A stretch of 64,000 nucleotides of DNA from Kroppenstedtia eburnea (GTDB lineage Bacteria; Bacillota; Bacilli; Thermoactinomycetales; DSM-45169). Under the pieces are notes generated by a model. That model was given only the letters and a program-made list of their open reading frames with translations. It was not told where the DNA came from and searched no databases. The stretch spans positions 1,116,001 to 1,180,000 of the forward strand of contig NZ_CP048103.1 in the NCBI RefSeq assembly GCF_013282215.1. The letters run 5' to 3'. This document shows, in pieces, positions 8,746 through 17,441 of the stretch (positions are counted from its first letter, which is position 1; each line of letters starts with the position of its first letter). Position numbers and translations under genes: made by a program.

Positions 8746-8795
8746 AAGACGGGGAGTCTACGCTTTGACAGGCGTAAGGGTCCCCGTCTTTTTGC
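8746..8795 (+). terminator. rho-independent terminator after tRNA-Leu
   Basis: Stem AAGACGGGGA (8746-8755) and TCCCCGTCTT (8781-8790) with T residues following; the loop contains a nested TACGC/GCGTA pairing. Confidence 0.85.
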
Positions 8796-8970
8796 GTCTG
8801 AAAATAGTGCGTAAACGACGGGGGTTACGACAGGATCAATTAATATAAAATTGGCCCTCCGTAATTTCCTTGCTCCCCAATCAGCAACAGGCCTGTAATC
8901 CAAATCATGACCCCCTCCTTTTTTCCATATAGTTGGTAAGAGAACATAGTTGAGATCAGGGAGGATGAAT

Positions 8971-9402
8971 ATGCAATTTTACTATGGTCAACAGATGCCG
9001 TTGCGAATTTTGGATGAGGTGGAGTTCTGGAAATTGCAAGAGGAAGAGCATACGGTGGTCATTCGGGAGGCTCTGGATCATTTGGAAGAAGAATACGTGG
9101 ATGCGCTGAAAAAATGGGAGCAAGCCTTGTCGGAGACTCATCAAAAAGCGGTCAGTTTCGTGGAATCGGTCAATCGCAGCCATTATGTCCGTAAACAACT
9201 TCACAATCAGGTGATCCAGCTGGTGACATACAGTTTGGATGAGAGTATGAAATTTATTGAACTGTGCCGTCAGATTAAAACTCACAGTTCGGCGACTAAG
9301 GATCGTCCGATCGCCAAAACGATACTGGATCATATCATCAGGGAATCGGAATACTTTATCGGCATTGCACGAACCGTTTTATACAGCAACAATCGTAGTT
9401 AA
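8971..9402 (+). CDS. hypothetical helical protein, possibly DUF2935-like
   Basis: This is a 143-residue, almost entirely alpha-helical protein: EVEFWKLQEEEHTVVIREAL, then EEYVDALKKWEQALSETHQKA, then DESMKFIELCRQIKTHS and HIIRESEYFIGIARTVL. The EFWKLQEEEHT segment, with Glu and His spaced on one helix, resembles DUF2935 (ferritin/haemerythrin-like bundles of Bacillales, often sporulation or coat associated), but the protein is about half the usual DUF2935 length, so the link is tentative. ATG 8971 lies 6 nt after AGGGAGG; an ATG at 8965 is too close to that site. It stands alone between the tRNA terminator and a MITE-like repeat. Confidence 0.7.
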   Translation: MQFYYGQQMPLRILDEVEFWKLQEEEHTVVIREALDHLEEEYVDALKKWEQALSETHQKAVSFVESVNRSHYVRKQLHNQVIQLVTYSLDESMKFIELCRQIKTHSSATKDRPIAKTILDHIIRESEYFIGIARTVLYSNNRS

Positions 9403-9450
9403 AGACATGGAGAAAAGGCCGCCCAGCGCATTAAACTCAAAATGAACAAA

Positions 9451-9690
9451 AAGCATTGTGATCTACTGCGTTTGAAGGCGGTCGGGATTGGGTTTCACAT
9501 TGCGTTTTCGTTGTTCTGACGATCCAAAATCACTCCATGTGAAACCCAACCCTCCCTACATAGCGAGACCGGGGGCGAAAGCACCCTGGCGAGACTTGTA
9601 CTGGTGAGTGCATAGCGTGACTGGGGTGCGAAGCGACCCTGGTACGACTTGTGCCCTATGGGTATAAACGTGTTTTTCACAACACTTCAA
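9451..9690 (-). repeat. MITE-like palindromic repeat, copy 2 (long form, inverted)
   Basis: This copy reads on the minus strand. Its 5' terminal repeat GAAGTGTTGTGAAAAA ends at about 9688 and its 3' end TCACAATGC is at about 9453-9461. It is the long form: between the 5' end and the hairpin it carries two imperfect units of the ACAAGTC...GGTCTCGCTATG type, then GGGAGGGTTGGG and the hairpin arms GGGTTTCACAT/ATGTGAAACCC. Together with short flanks it fills the gap between the helical protein and the metallo-hydrolase gene. Confidence 0.85.
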
Positions 9691-9760
9691 GACCTGATTG
9701 ATCCAGACGCCAACTTGCTGTTTGACCTGAGATTTTGCGGTCACCCCGCCGCAATCCACA

Positions 9761-10627
9761 TCAGTGTTTCACATAGCGGCCATAATCGGGAATGGCTCTA
9801 CTGTCAAATTCCCTCACCAATTGATCCAGCCCTTCTGCCAGCTCTTTTCCGGACAGGGGATGCCCGTGGCCGGTCACCATGGCAGCGGGTTTTAACGCCG
9901 CCAGTTTTTTGACTGATTCCTTCGCCGCGTTCCAATCGGTGGTCAAGTACCTGGGCGGACCGTTGAGTTCCTTCTCTTGAGTGATCACTTGGTAAAGGGA
10001 GTCTTGCTTCACAGTGATCAACGCATCCCCCGCGATGAGTGAGCGGTCTTGATCCCTGAACAGGGAGATGTGTCCGGGTGTATGTCCCGGTGTATGAATC
10101 CATCGCCAACCGGACATGTGGGGGATGCTGCCGTCGCCGGGAAGTGCAGTAACATGGGACCCCAGATTGACCGGTTCATTTGGGAACATGGGGGACAATT
10201 TGGCCACAAGTCCGCCTTCAACGGATCCATCGGGCTCCGGGTATCTTAACTTTCCGGTCAGAAAAGGAAGTTCCGCTTCATGGGCATAGACCGGAACTCC
10301 CCATTTTTCGACCAAGTCCACCACCGTCCCCACATGGTCAAAATGGCCATGGGTAAGAATGATCGCCTGGGGTGGACTGTTTTCACCAAACCGTTTTTCT
10401 GCAATATCCACGATGCGATGGGCTGTCCCGGGCATTCCCGTGTCAACCAAAACCCAGTGATCTCCCGGGTCAGGGTTGCCCACCAAAACCAGATTTACAA
10501 TCTGATCCGTATAACAGTAAAGATCAGGAAGCACCTCTTGTCCCGTCCCGCTCAAAACGGAAGTCATCGGCATATATTTGTTTGCCATGGGATCTTCCAT
10601 CCCCTCTTGCCTGTTCATCTCCATCAT
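9761..10627 (-). CDS. MBL-fold metallo-hydrolase
   Basis: This is a cytoplasmic metallo-beta-lactamase-fold hydrolase of 288 aa. The metal-binding motif THGHFDHVG is at about residues 93-101, preceded by VLVDTGMPGTAHRI, and later ligands appear in HTPGHTPGHISLF (His), IAGDALI (Asp) and VTGHGHPL (His). It lacks the cysteine-rich or extra domains that would point to a glyoxalase, ribonuclease or quorum-quenching lactonase, so the substrate is open. AAGGGGGTG precedes three closely spaced in-frame ATGs (10627, 10624, 10618); I keep the first. It is transcribed toward the MITE-like repeat and stands apart from the next minus-strand gene by about 170 nt. Confidence 0.88.
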   Translation of the reverse strand: MMEMNRQEGMEDPMANKYMPMTSVLSGTGQEVLPDLYCYTDQIVNLVLVGNPDPGDHWVLVDTGMPGTAHRIVDIAEKRFGENSPPQAIILTHGHFDHVGTVVDLVEKWGVPVYAHEAELPFLTGKLRYPEPDGSVEGGLVAKLSPMFPNEPVNLGSHVTALPGDGSIPHMSGWRWIHTPGHTPGHISLFRDQDRSLIAGDALITVKQDSLYQVITQEKELNGPPRYLTTDWNAAKESVKKLAALKPAAMVTGHGHPLSGKELAEGLDQLVREFDSRAIPDYGRYVKH

Positions 10628-10798
10628 CCACCCCCTTTGATTTCATCATGTCTTGTTCGGTTGCGTCGGGGATTTACCCGTTGCCTCTCCGGGATGGCCT
10701 TTGTGAAATACTTTTCCGTTCCGTTGCTATTATGGTGATTTATCTTCCGATTATACGGGAGTTTTCTGACACGACTGAGTAAACAGGGCCCAAGGTCT

Positions 10799-11719
10799 TC
10801 AATTTCCCGGCTCCCGGTTGACGATCCAGATGCCTGCGGCGACCAAGGCCAACCCAATCAGAACGAAGCGATGAAGGGTTTCACCGAGGATCAGGCTGGA
10901 CAGCATCACGCCAAAGACAGGTATGGCAAAGAGAAACATGGAGACTTTCCCCACCGGATTGTATTTCATCACATTGTTCCACAACACAAAGCCCGCGGCG
11001 GACAAAAATGCCAAGTAAAATAAGATGGCCCCCGACTCCGGATTGAAAGAGAAAGGGTGCCAACCGACCAGAGAGATTCCAGTCAGCATCAGACCGAGGG
11101 AACCGAACAACATCTGGTAGCCCGTCAGGTAAGCGACATCCATCCGGGCCGCCCCCTTACGGGCGAGCAGGTTCCCAAAAGCGGAGGACATCATCGCCAC
11201 CAATAGGAGAAGAGCCCCCCATCCCAAGGAGAACTCCATACTTTCCTGGCGGAGATTGACCATGACGACGCCGCCGAAGCCGATCACCAAGCCCAGGATT
11301 TTGCGCCAGGTGATCGGTTCGTCGGGAACCATCCAACGGGCAAACAGGATCTGGAAAAAAGAGGTGGTACCGGCGAGGACGGAGCCTTGGATTCCTGTAC
11401 TGTATGCAAGTCCGATGTAGAAAAGGGCGTATTGGAGAAAGGTCTGAAAGAGACCGATCCATACCAGGGAGAGGAGTGTCTCTCTTTGAAAGCGCGGTCT
11501 TCTGTTAAGAAGATGAAAAACCACTAAAATCATCAGGGCGGCCAAGAAAAAACGGTAGCCGGCAAACAGGATCTGTTGTCCGGTGTCCCCGGAGGCGATT
11601 TGAAGGGAATCATAGCCCCATTTGATCATAGGAAAGGCACTGCCCCACAAAAACATGGCAGTCAACGCCGTCAGCACCCTTCCGATCCGGTGTGAAAATA
11701 AGCGCTCAGCATTTTTCAT
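10799..11719 (-). CDS. EamA/DMT-family transporter
   Basis: An integral membrane protein of 306 aa with ten predicted hydrophobic segments and two EamA repeats, as in drug/metabolite transporters. The first helix contains ALTAMFLWGSAFPMIKWGYD, the usual EamA N-terminal signature; LALVAAGIWIVNRE closes the second repeat. DMT proteins export or exchange small metabolites such as amino acids; the substrate cannot be read from sequence. The frame is open further upstream to 11932, but those 71 residues are polar and unlike the family, so I start at ATG 11719, which has AAAGG/GGAA-type purine sequence upstream. The gene is monocistronic. Confidence 0.85.
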   Translation of the reverse strand: MKNAERLFSHRIGRVLTALTAMFLWGSAFPMIKWGYDSLQIASGDTGQQILFAGYRFFLAALMILVVFHLLNRRPRFQRETLLSLVWIGLFQTFLQYALFYIGLAYSTGIQGSVLAGTTSFFQILFARWMVPDEPITWRKILGLVIGFGGVVMVNLRQESMEFSLGWGALLLLVAMMSSAFGNLLARKGAARMDVAYLTGYQMLFGSLGLMLTGISLVGWHPFSFNPESGAILFYLAFLSAAGFVLWNNVMKYNPVGKVSMFLFAIPVFGVMLSSLILGETLHRFVLIGLALVAAGIWIVNREPGN

Positions 11720-11962
11720 GTGCGTTCCGACCTTTCCGGTATCGAATCTTTCCCATTGTAACGAATTTTGGAAGAGAAGAGAACCGAAAAGCCAAAGATC
11801 CGCTGAAAGATGGGGTAATGAGAGGTTGTCCCTTGACACATTTTTGTGCTTGAGAAAATGATCTCCCTGATATATAATATTGGGGCGGTGCTGATTCTCG
11901 GCTGGAGTGCTTGAAAGAAGAAAGGCTTGCATTTGGGTTGTAGGTACACCGCACCAATATAT

Positions 11963-12039
11963 CGGGGCGTGGCTCAGCTTGGTAGAGCACCTGCTTTGGG
12001 AGCAGGGGGTCGCAGGTTCAAATCCTGTCGCCCCGACCA
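11963..12039 (+). tRNA. tRNA-Pro (anticodon TGG)
   Basis: A 77-nt tRNA with encoded CCA. Acceptor CGGGGCG (11963-11969) pairs with CGCCCCG (12029-12035). The anticodon arm CCTGC-TTTGGGA-GCAGG gives anticodon TGG. The T-arm GCAGG-TTCAAAT-CCTGT is standard. Confidence 0.96.
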
Positions 12040-12051
12040 GATCAAACAGAC

Positions 12052-12078
12052 AACGGGCCGGTTTTCGGCCCGTTTTTT
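12052..12078 (+). terminator. rho-independent terminator after tRNA-Pro
   Basis: Stem AACGGGCCG (12052-12060) and CGGCCCGTT (12066-12074), loop of 5 nt, followed by a T run. Confidence 0.92.
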
Positions 12079-12195
12079 GTGTGTGCGCAATTTGGATGTA
12101 GGGAGATCTCTTGTGTAGGGATTGGATCCGGGCAACAAATCGAAGGGTTTGACATTTTCCCCTGTAATGGTAGGATGAGTGTGAAAACTGAATTC

Positions 12196-12377
12196 TTTTC
12201 CGCTAGGGGTGCCTTTATGCGAAGGCTGAGATTAAAGCGTGGACTTTAAAACCCTTGGAACCTGATCTGGTTGATACCAGCGGAGGGAAGTGGAGCCATG
12301 TCGAACTAATTTATTGAGTAGATCGACCTTCCTCACCCTCCGTTCCATCGGAAAAGATTTGCAGAGGAGGGTTTTTT
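12196..12377 (+). promoter_or_regulatory. TPP (thiamine pyrophosphate) riboswitch with terminator/anti-SD expression platform
   Basis: The aptamer spans about 12196-12290 and has the conserved TPP (THI-box) landmarks AGGGGTGCC, GGCTGAGA, ACCCTTGGAACCTGATCTGG and the closing ACCAGCGGAGGGAAG; P1 is CCGCT (12200-12204) with AGCGG (12279-12283). Downstream, ACCCTCC (12335-12341) can pair with GGAGGGT (12366-12372), which is followed by TTTTT. That hairpin is both a terminator and a mask for the tenA ribosome site, which is its 3' arm. CGGAGGG at the aptamer end (12281-12287) can instead pair with CCCTCCG (12336-12342), forming the anti-terminator when TPP is absent. Confidence 0.93.
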
Positions 12378-12378
12378 G

Positions 12379-13074
12379 ATGAGGTTTACAGAGGAATTGC
12401 GGCAGTCGACCCGAAAAAGTTGGGAGATGAGTCTCAATCATCCCTTTGTTTTAGGGATTGCAAGTGGGGAACTTCCCCTGGAGAAGTTCAGGTACTATAT
12501 TCTCCAGGACATCTATTACCTGCAACATTATGGGAAGATCCACGCCATGGCGGCGGCTCAGGCCGAGGATTTTCACGTGACATCCATGCTCGCAGAGAAA
12601 GCGAAGCTCACCGCTGAGGCGGAGCTGACCGTCCATCAAGAACATGCCAAAATACTCCACATCACTGAGGAAGATTTGGCGAATTTTAAACCGGCGCCCA
12701 CGGCTTACGCCTACACATCACATTTATACCGGGCGGCGCTCTCGGGAAATCTCGGGGAAACAATCGCTGCCATGCTTCCATGCTATTGGCTGTATGCCGA
12801 CATTGGAAGGACCTATCGGGATGCAAAACCTCAGCAGAGCATCTACCAAAACTGGATTCAGACGTATGCGAGCGATTGGTTCCAGACGTCCACGCAGGAA
12901 CAGATTGACCTGTTGGATCGTCTTGCGGAAGAAGCGAGTGACAAAGAACGGGAAAAGATGATGGAACAGTTCATCATTGCCAAAGAGTATGAATTGGCTT
13001 TTTGGGAGATGGCTTATTCGAATGAAACGTGGTTCTCCAACAGAGATGCGCTCCATCGTTCAAACCAGTCTTAA
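12379..13074 (+). CDS. tenA: thiaminase II / aminopyrimidine aminohydrolase TenA
   Basis: TenA hydrolyses 4-amino-5-aminomethyl-2-methylpyrimidine (a thiamine breakdown product) to HMP for salvage into thiamine. The 231-residue all-helical protein has the family landmarks: HPFVLGIASGELPLEKFRYY, DIYYLQHYGK and the nucleophile in AAMLPCYWLYADIG (Cys at about residue 136); the C-terminal Glu pair lies in AKEYELAFWEMAY. ATG 12379 lies 7 nt after GGAGGG, which is also the 3' arm of the riboswitch terminator, so translation and transcription are both under TPP control. No other thiamine genes are adjacent; it is an isolated salvage gene with its own riboswitch and terminator. Confidence 0.95.
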   Translation: MRFTEELRQSTRKSWEMSLNHPFVLGIASGELPLEKFRYYILQDIYYLQHYGKIHAMAAAQAEDFHVTSMLAEKAKLTAEAELTVHQEHAKILHITEEDLANFKPAPTAYAYTSHLYRAALSGNLGETIAAMLPCYWLYADIGRTYRDAKPQQSIYQNWIQTYASDWFQTSTQEQIDLLDRLAEEASDKEREKMMEQFIIAKEYELAFWEMAYSNETWFSNRDALHRSNQS

Positions 13075-13103
13075 AAACTCGAAGACCGAGGGATTGAAAA
13101 AGA

Positions 13104-13136
13104 GAGGGGAAAGAGATTCCCCTCCTTTTCTTTTTT
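13104..13136 (+). terminator. rho-independent terminator after tenA
   Basis: Stem GAGGGGAA (13104-13111) and TTCCCCTC (13117-13124) with a 5-nt loop, then CTTTTCTTTTTT. Confidence 0.9.
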
Positions 13137-13211
13137 GGCAAATATGGATTTCAACATGATTGGCAAGAATGACAATTCCTGCAGAAGTGGCTTTCTGTGG
13201 ATCGGCCCCAT

Positions 13212-14291
13212 TCACTGATGGAGTTCCTTGTACTTCCGAAGTCGTTTTAGAACCTCTTTCCGGGGCAGAGCGGGAACGGTTCGGCCGTCTCTGCCGGTAG
13301 CGGTCTCCGCCAGGAACAGGGAATTGAGGATCGCCTCCTCGGTTGCCTCTGCGGCGGCCCGGAAGCAAAGGGAGATCAGGGGGCCGTCTTCCGCGATGCG
13401 GCAGGAGGTGAGGAGGGGCGTCTCGGGCCGGTGAGGCTGTCGGTGGGCATTGCTGAAGGCGATCACAATATCCCCGCTTCCATGGTGGGCGATGGATCCG
13501 GTCCGGGCCAGACCGAAGGTGGCCCGCTTGGCCAGCCGTTTCAGTTGGCGGGAGTCCAGGGGAAGGTCTGTGCCCAGGACGATGATGATGGATCCGTCCG
13601 TGGTGGAAGTTGTGGGTATTGCCTGCAGTCCGGCCATCGGCACACCGAGGATGGTCAGGTCTTCGGGGTCACCGAAATTGGTCAGGACCAATGATCCGAT
13701 ATGACCGGAGAGGCCGGGGACGGACACCCGTCGGGAAGCGGTTCCGATCCCGCCCTTCCATCCGAAGCAGACCATTCCCGTGCCGGCTCCGACGGCTCCT
13801 TCCGCGACGGGACAGTCGCCCCGGGCACCCTGGATCGCCTCCAGGGCGTGCTCCGGTCGGACGTGGAGACCGCGGATTTCATTGAGCAGTCCGTCGTTGC
13901 ATTCGGCGGTCACCACATTGACGGTTCCATCCCGCCCGCCGATGGCGGGATTGCCTTTCATCAACCAGCGAAGGCCCCCCTCCGTGGCCGGGACACTGAA
14001 GGTGTTCGTCAGCAGGATCGGGGATTCCAGCACACCCAGTTCCTCGACTTGGATCAGGCCGGTGGTTTTGCCGAAACCGTTGATCACGTGGACAGCGGCG
14101 GCCACCTTTTCCTGAAAGGGATTCCCGTCGTGGGGGAGGATGGCGGTCACTCCGGTAAGAATGCCTTGCGACGGTTTGTTCAGAGTGGTATGGCCCACCT
14201 GAACCTGGGCCACATCGGTGATGCTGTTGTGCACCCCTGTGGGAAGGCGCCCTACGGAGTAGCCGTACTCCCGAAGCCGTTTCTTGGACAT
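13212..14291 (-). CDS. P1 family (S58/DmpA-type) self-processing aminopeptidase
   Basis: Members of this Ntn-hydrolase-like family cleave themselves in front of a Ser that becomes the N-terminal nucleophile; known ones release D- or L-amino acids or beta-amino acids from peptides. The 359-residue protein shows the N-terminal GVHNSITDVAQVQVGHTTL, the TGVTAILPH strand, ESPILLTNTFSV, AEGAVGAGTGM and the likely cleavage site in TDGSIIIVLGTDLPL (Gly-Ser at about residue 240). GAGGAGG lies 7 nt before ATG 14291, which fits better than the ATG two codons upstream. No signal peptide is seen, so it is probably cytoplasmic. It is divergent from the permease gene. Confidence 0.9.
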   Translation of the reverse strand: MSKKRLREYGYSVGRLPTGVHNSITDVAQVQVGHTTLNKPSQGILTGVTAILPHDGNPFQEKVAAAVHVINGFGKTTGLIQVEELGVLESPILLTNTFSVPATEGGLRWLMKGNPAIGGRDGTVNVVTAECNDGLLNEIRGLHVRPEHALEAIQGARGDCPVAEGAVGAGTGMVCFGWKGGIGTASRRVSVPGLSGHIGSLVLTNFGDPEDLTILGVPMAGLQAIPTTSTTDGSIIIVLGTDLPLDSRQLKRLAKRATFGLARTGSIAHHGSGDIVIAFSNAHRQPHRPETPLLTSCRIAEDGPLISLCFRAAAEATEEAILNSLFLAETATGRDGRTVPALPRKEVLKRLRKYKELHQ

Positions 14292-14409
14292 TCCCATTCC
14301 TCCTCAAAACCAACTAACTTCACTTTACCATGGAGATCCGTTACAATGTGTATCGTGATGTGATCGCATCGCGGTTGGGTGGAGGGTTTTTTAACGAGAA
14401 GGGTTTATC

Positions 14410-15702
14410 TTGAACCACTTTTTCCAACGTTGGTTTCAACTCAAGGAACATGGAACCACAATCCGACGGGAATTGATGGCCGGTCTGACCACCTTTGTGA
14501 CGGTGGTCTACATCGTGGCGGTCAATTCCTCCATTCTGTCTGACGCCGGCATCCCTGTGGCGGCGGGGGTCGTGGCCACAGTTCTCGCATCCTGTGCCGG
14601 CAGTCTGCTGGTGGGCCTGTGGGCCAACGCACCGATCGTGATGGTTCCCGGGATGGGGATCAATGTGCTGTTTACCTATACCTTCGTTCAGAAGATGGGT
14701 CTGTCCTGGGCAGAGGCATTGGCGGTGGTGCTGGTTTCCGGGTTGTTGTTTACATGGGTCGCATTCAGCCCCCTGTCGGGGGTTTTGCAAAGGACTGTGC
14801 CGGGGTCGCTGAAAGAGGCGATCACTGTGGGAATCGGACTTCTCCTGACCCTGATCGGCCTGCAAAAAGGGGGGCTGGTGGTTTCCGATCCCCGCACACT
14901 CCTGGCCCTGGGGGACCTCGGAGAGCCCCGGGTGCTGGTGACCTGTGCCACCCTGGTGATCGGTTTGGTCTTGTATGTGCGGAAGGTCCCGGGAAATCTG
15001 CTGCTGACCCTGGCCGCCGGAACAGTGCTGGGGATGTTGAGCGGCTTGACGGAAACGGGGGGAGAACAAACACTCTCCCTTGGAGCCTACCACCAGTTGT
15101 TCGGAGGGTTCTCTTTTGCCGGTTGGCTCACTCTCCCTTTTTGGGTGGCGGTCTTTTCCCTGACCATGGTGATCATCTTTGAAAATTTCGGGTTGATCCA
15201 GGGACAACTGGAGATGCTCCAGAGGAAAGATCATAGCCCCCGGGTATTGAAAGCCGCCTCCCTGTCCACGCTGACCTGTGGATGGTTGGGGACCAGCCCC
15301 ACCGTGGCCACGGTGGAGACGGCGGCGGGGATCACTGCAGGGGGAAGGACCGGCTTGACAGCGGTGACGACGGGGTTGCTCTTTCTGGTCACACTGGTTG
15401 CGGCCCCGTGGATCGGCATGATTCCGGACAGCGCGGTTGCACCCATCCTCATCCTGATCGGCGGGCTGATGCTGGAGAATATCCGCCGGATCCCACTGCA
15501 GGATTTTACCGAAGGGTTCCCGGCATATCTGATCATCGCCTTGATTCCCTTGAGTCAGAGTATACCTGACGGGATCGCCTTCGGTTTTGTCGCTTATCCG
15601 GTGTTGAAACTGGCGGCGGGGCGAGGACGGGATGTATCGGCATCGCTGTATATCATCTCGGGTCTGTTTCTGGTCCATCTCATTCTCCGTGTGATAATTT
15701 GA
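14410..15702 (+). CDS. NCS2 family purine permease (AzgA/PbuG-like)
   Basis: A polytopic membrane protein of 430 aa in the AzgA-type branch of NCS2, which take up hypoxanthine, guanine or adenine with protons. Landmarks are RRELMAGLTTFVTVVYIVAVN, ANAPIVMVPGMGINVLFTYT (the conserved PGMGxN segment) and TVATVETAAGITAGGRTGLTAV, matching the conserved ESxxGxxxGGRTGLTA motif of this family (here ETAAGITAGGRTGLTA). It starts at TTG 14410, after GAGAAGGG. It stands alone and ends just before a strong hairpin shared with the convergent HAD gene. Specificity within the purines cannot be decided by eye. Confidence 0.9.
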   Translation: MNHFFQRWFQLKEHGTTIRRELMAGLTTFVTVVYIVAVNSSILSDAGIPVAAGVVATVLASCAGSLLVGLWANAPIVMVPGMGINVLFTYTFVQKMGLSWAEALAVVLVSGLLFTWVAFSPLSGVLQRTVPGSLKEAITVGIGLLLTLIGLQKGGLVVSDPRTLLALGDLGEPRVLVTCATLVIGLVLYVRKVPGNLLLTLAAGTVLGMLSGLTETGGEQTLSLGAYHQLFGGFSFAGWLTLPFWVAVFSLTMVIIFENFGLIQGQLEMLQRKDHSPRVLKAASLSTLTCGWLGTSPTVATVETAAGITAGGRTGLTAVTTGLLFLVTLVAAPWIGMIPDSAVAPILILIGGLMLENIRRIPLQDFTEGFPAYLIIALIPLSQSIPDGIAFGFVAYPVLKLAAGRGRDVSASLYIISGLFLVHLILRVII

Positions 15703-15716
15703 TCGCAATAAAGAAA

Positions 15717-15741
15717 ACCGGCGCGGATTCTCCGCGCCGGT
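15717..15741. terminator. strong intergenic terminator between convergent genes
   Basis: Perfect stem ACCGGCGCGGA (15717-15727) and TCCGCGCCGGT (15731-15741) with a 3-nt loop. The A-rich flank on the left gives a U tract for the minus-strand gene; the plus side lacks a clean U run. Confidence 0.88.
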
Positions 15742-15754
15742 CGCTTTGTCCGGG

Positions 15755-16588
15755 TTATTGTCCCTGTGCTTGAGGGGCGGTGGCCAGCAGATGGCGGCGG
15801 ATGAAGTGGGCCACCCCGGCATCCTCGTTGCTGGGCATCACATGACGGGCCGCCTGCACCAGTTTGGGATGGGCATTGGCAACAGCGGCGGAGATCCCGG
15901 CCACTTCCACCATGGGCAGATCATTCAGGTGATCGCCGATGACCGCGCATTGCTCCACGGTCAGATCCAGTCTTTCGGCCAGGGACCGGACCGCATTTCC
16001 TTTGGAGACATTGGAAGGAAGGATTTCAAAATAGCTGTCCGCCGATTGGACCAATTCCAGCGGATGGTTCACTTGATGCATCCACTTACGGAACTGCTGC
16101 ATCGTCTCTTCTTTGGAAACCACCACCAGTTTGATCAGGGGAACCTGGGGTATGTGGTCGAATGTGTCGATCATCTCCATGGGAAACTCTCCCTCTTCAA
16201 TGGCTGACCGGGAGAAGGAGCTGATCCCGGTGGCATACACCCGCTCCGGGGTATAGACAAAGATGTCGAAGACCTCCTTCAGTTTCTCCAGCTCGACCAG
16301 GGTATCAAATACGATCTCCCGCTCAATGGTGGCCGTCGGTGACAATACGTCAGTGGAGGGATCATAGATCAGGGCTCCGTTGCAAAGGATGACAGGGAGT
16401 TGGACTTCCAGCTCCTCGATGAAATGTTTGGCTTCGATATAGCTTCGTCCGGTGGCCAGCGTGAAGAGTCCCCCGTGGCGACGGAAGGCGGCAAGGGTCT
16501 GTTTATTGGCGTCGGGAATTTTTTTCACTCGGTTGACCAAGGTGCCGTCAATGTCGGAAACGAACAATGGGTATTTCAGAATGGACAA
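15755..16588 (-). CDS. Cof-type HAD-IIB family hydrolase
   Basis: A 277-residue phosphatase of the Cof/IIB branch of the HAD superfamily. Motif I is FVSDIDGTLV (nucleophile Asp at about 11), motif II LFTLATGRSY, motif III Lys in VSKGNAVRSLAERL, and motif IV GDHLNDLPMVEVAG with the paired acidic residues. The large C2B cap lies between motifs II and III. Such enzymes hydrolyse sugar phosphates, pyridoxal phosphate or flavin mononucleotide; this one is unassigned. The start is TTG 16588, preceded by AAAGGAG. Confidence 0.9.
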   Translation of the reverse strand: MSILKYPLFVSDIDGTLVNRVKKIPDANKQTLAAFRRHGGLFTLATGRSYIEAKHFIEELEVQLPVILCNGALIYDPSTDVLSPTATIEREIVFDTLVELEKLKEVFDIFVYTPERVYATGISSFSRSAIEEGEFPMEMIDTFDHIPQVPLIKLVVVSKEETMQQFRKWMHQVNHPLELVQSADSYFEILPSNVSKGNAVRSLAERLDLTVEQCAVIGDHLNDLPMVEVAGISAAVANAHPKLVQAARHVMPSNEDAGVAHFIRRHLLATAPQAQGQ

Positions 16589-16845
16589 AGGGATGCACTC
16601 CTTTTCTCTTTCGCCTCAATGGCATTCTCACATGGTTCCCAACCTATGTTAACAGATGTCTGTAAAGAACCGGTTAAGAGGTTATGAAGGCGGACAGAAC
16701 TGATGATGTGTATATCATAATATTATATCATGATACGAATATGTTTTTAAAGTGGTCATGGAAGAAGGGCGGTCCGTTATGCGATAATACTTCTATCCAT
16801 CCCGGTGGAATTCAAAAGCAGTCTGAGATGGGAGGGGGAACCGGA

Positions 16846-17409
16846 ATGGATCTGGAATCAGTACACCAAAGGTATGCCCGGTGCAGCCGCTGTCCCCTTC
16901 ACCGGGGGCGGACCCGGATTGTGTTGGGGGAAGGGAACCCCGCTTCCCCACTGATGTTCGTCGGAGAGGGGCCCGGGGCGGATGAAGACCGGCAAGGGCG
17001 CCCTTTTGTCGGACGGGCGGGGCAATTGTTGAGTCGGATGCTGGAAGCGGCGGAGATTCCGAGGGCGGAGATCTTTATCACCAATATCGTCAAATGCCGG
17101 CCGCCGGGGAATCGCACTCCCCAGGATGAGGAGATGGCGACTTGCATCACCATTCTGCGGGAGCAGTTTGTTGCCATCCGGCCCAAGCTGATCGTCACAC
17201 TGGGTTCGGCACCCACCCGTGCCTTGATCGACCCGGCTGCCCGGATCACCCGGGTGCGCGGGCAGTGGGTGGAACGGAAAGGGGTTCGGATGATGCCCAC
17301 CTTCCACCCGGCTTACCTTCTCCGCAATCCGGAAGCGAAAAGGGAGGCCTGGATCGACTTCCAGGCTATCCGGGATGCGTACCGGGAGGTGCTGTCTGCA
17401 TCCCGGTGA
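16846..17409 (+). CDS. type-4 uracil-DNA glycosylase (4Fe-4S)
   Basis: This enzyme removes uracil from DNA. The 187-residue protein has the four cysteines of the FeS cluster in the spacing of family 4 (RCSRCPLH near the start, NIVKCRPPGNRTP, then a later Cys in EMATCITIL), motif 1 in VGEGPGADEDRQGRPFVG and motif 2 in TFHPAYLLRNP. The frame runs upstream, but ATG 16846 has GGAGGGGG 7 nt before it and gives the usual family length. A 32-nt gap separates it from the following ATPase gene, so the two may be co-transcribed. Confidence 0.93.
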   Translation: MDLESVHQRYARCSRCPLHRGRTRIVLGEGNPASPLMFVGEGPGADEDRQGRPFVGRAGQLLSRMLEAAEIPRAEIFITNIVKCRPPGNRTPQDEEMATCITILREQFVAIRPKLIVTLGSAPTRALIDPAARITRVRGQWVERKGVRMMPTFHPAYLLRNPEAKREAWIDFQAIRDAYREVLSASR

Positions 17410-17441
17410 ACCGGTCAAGTCCGATCAAAGGAGGAATCAGA

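Noticed and set aside
9480-9700. CRISPR or insertion sequence at the repeats
   Set aside because: No spacers, no transposase; the elements are short inverted-repeat units best described as MITE-like.
10799-11932. Longer start for the EamA transporter at 11932
   Set aside because: The extra 71 residues are polar and unlike the family; ATG 11719 gives the usual length.
14341-15822. Minus-strand frame of about 490 codons opposite the purine permease
   Set aside because: Shadow frame, very rich in Gln/His/Pro, no motifs, overlaps two real genes and a terminator.
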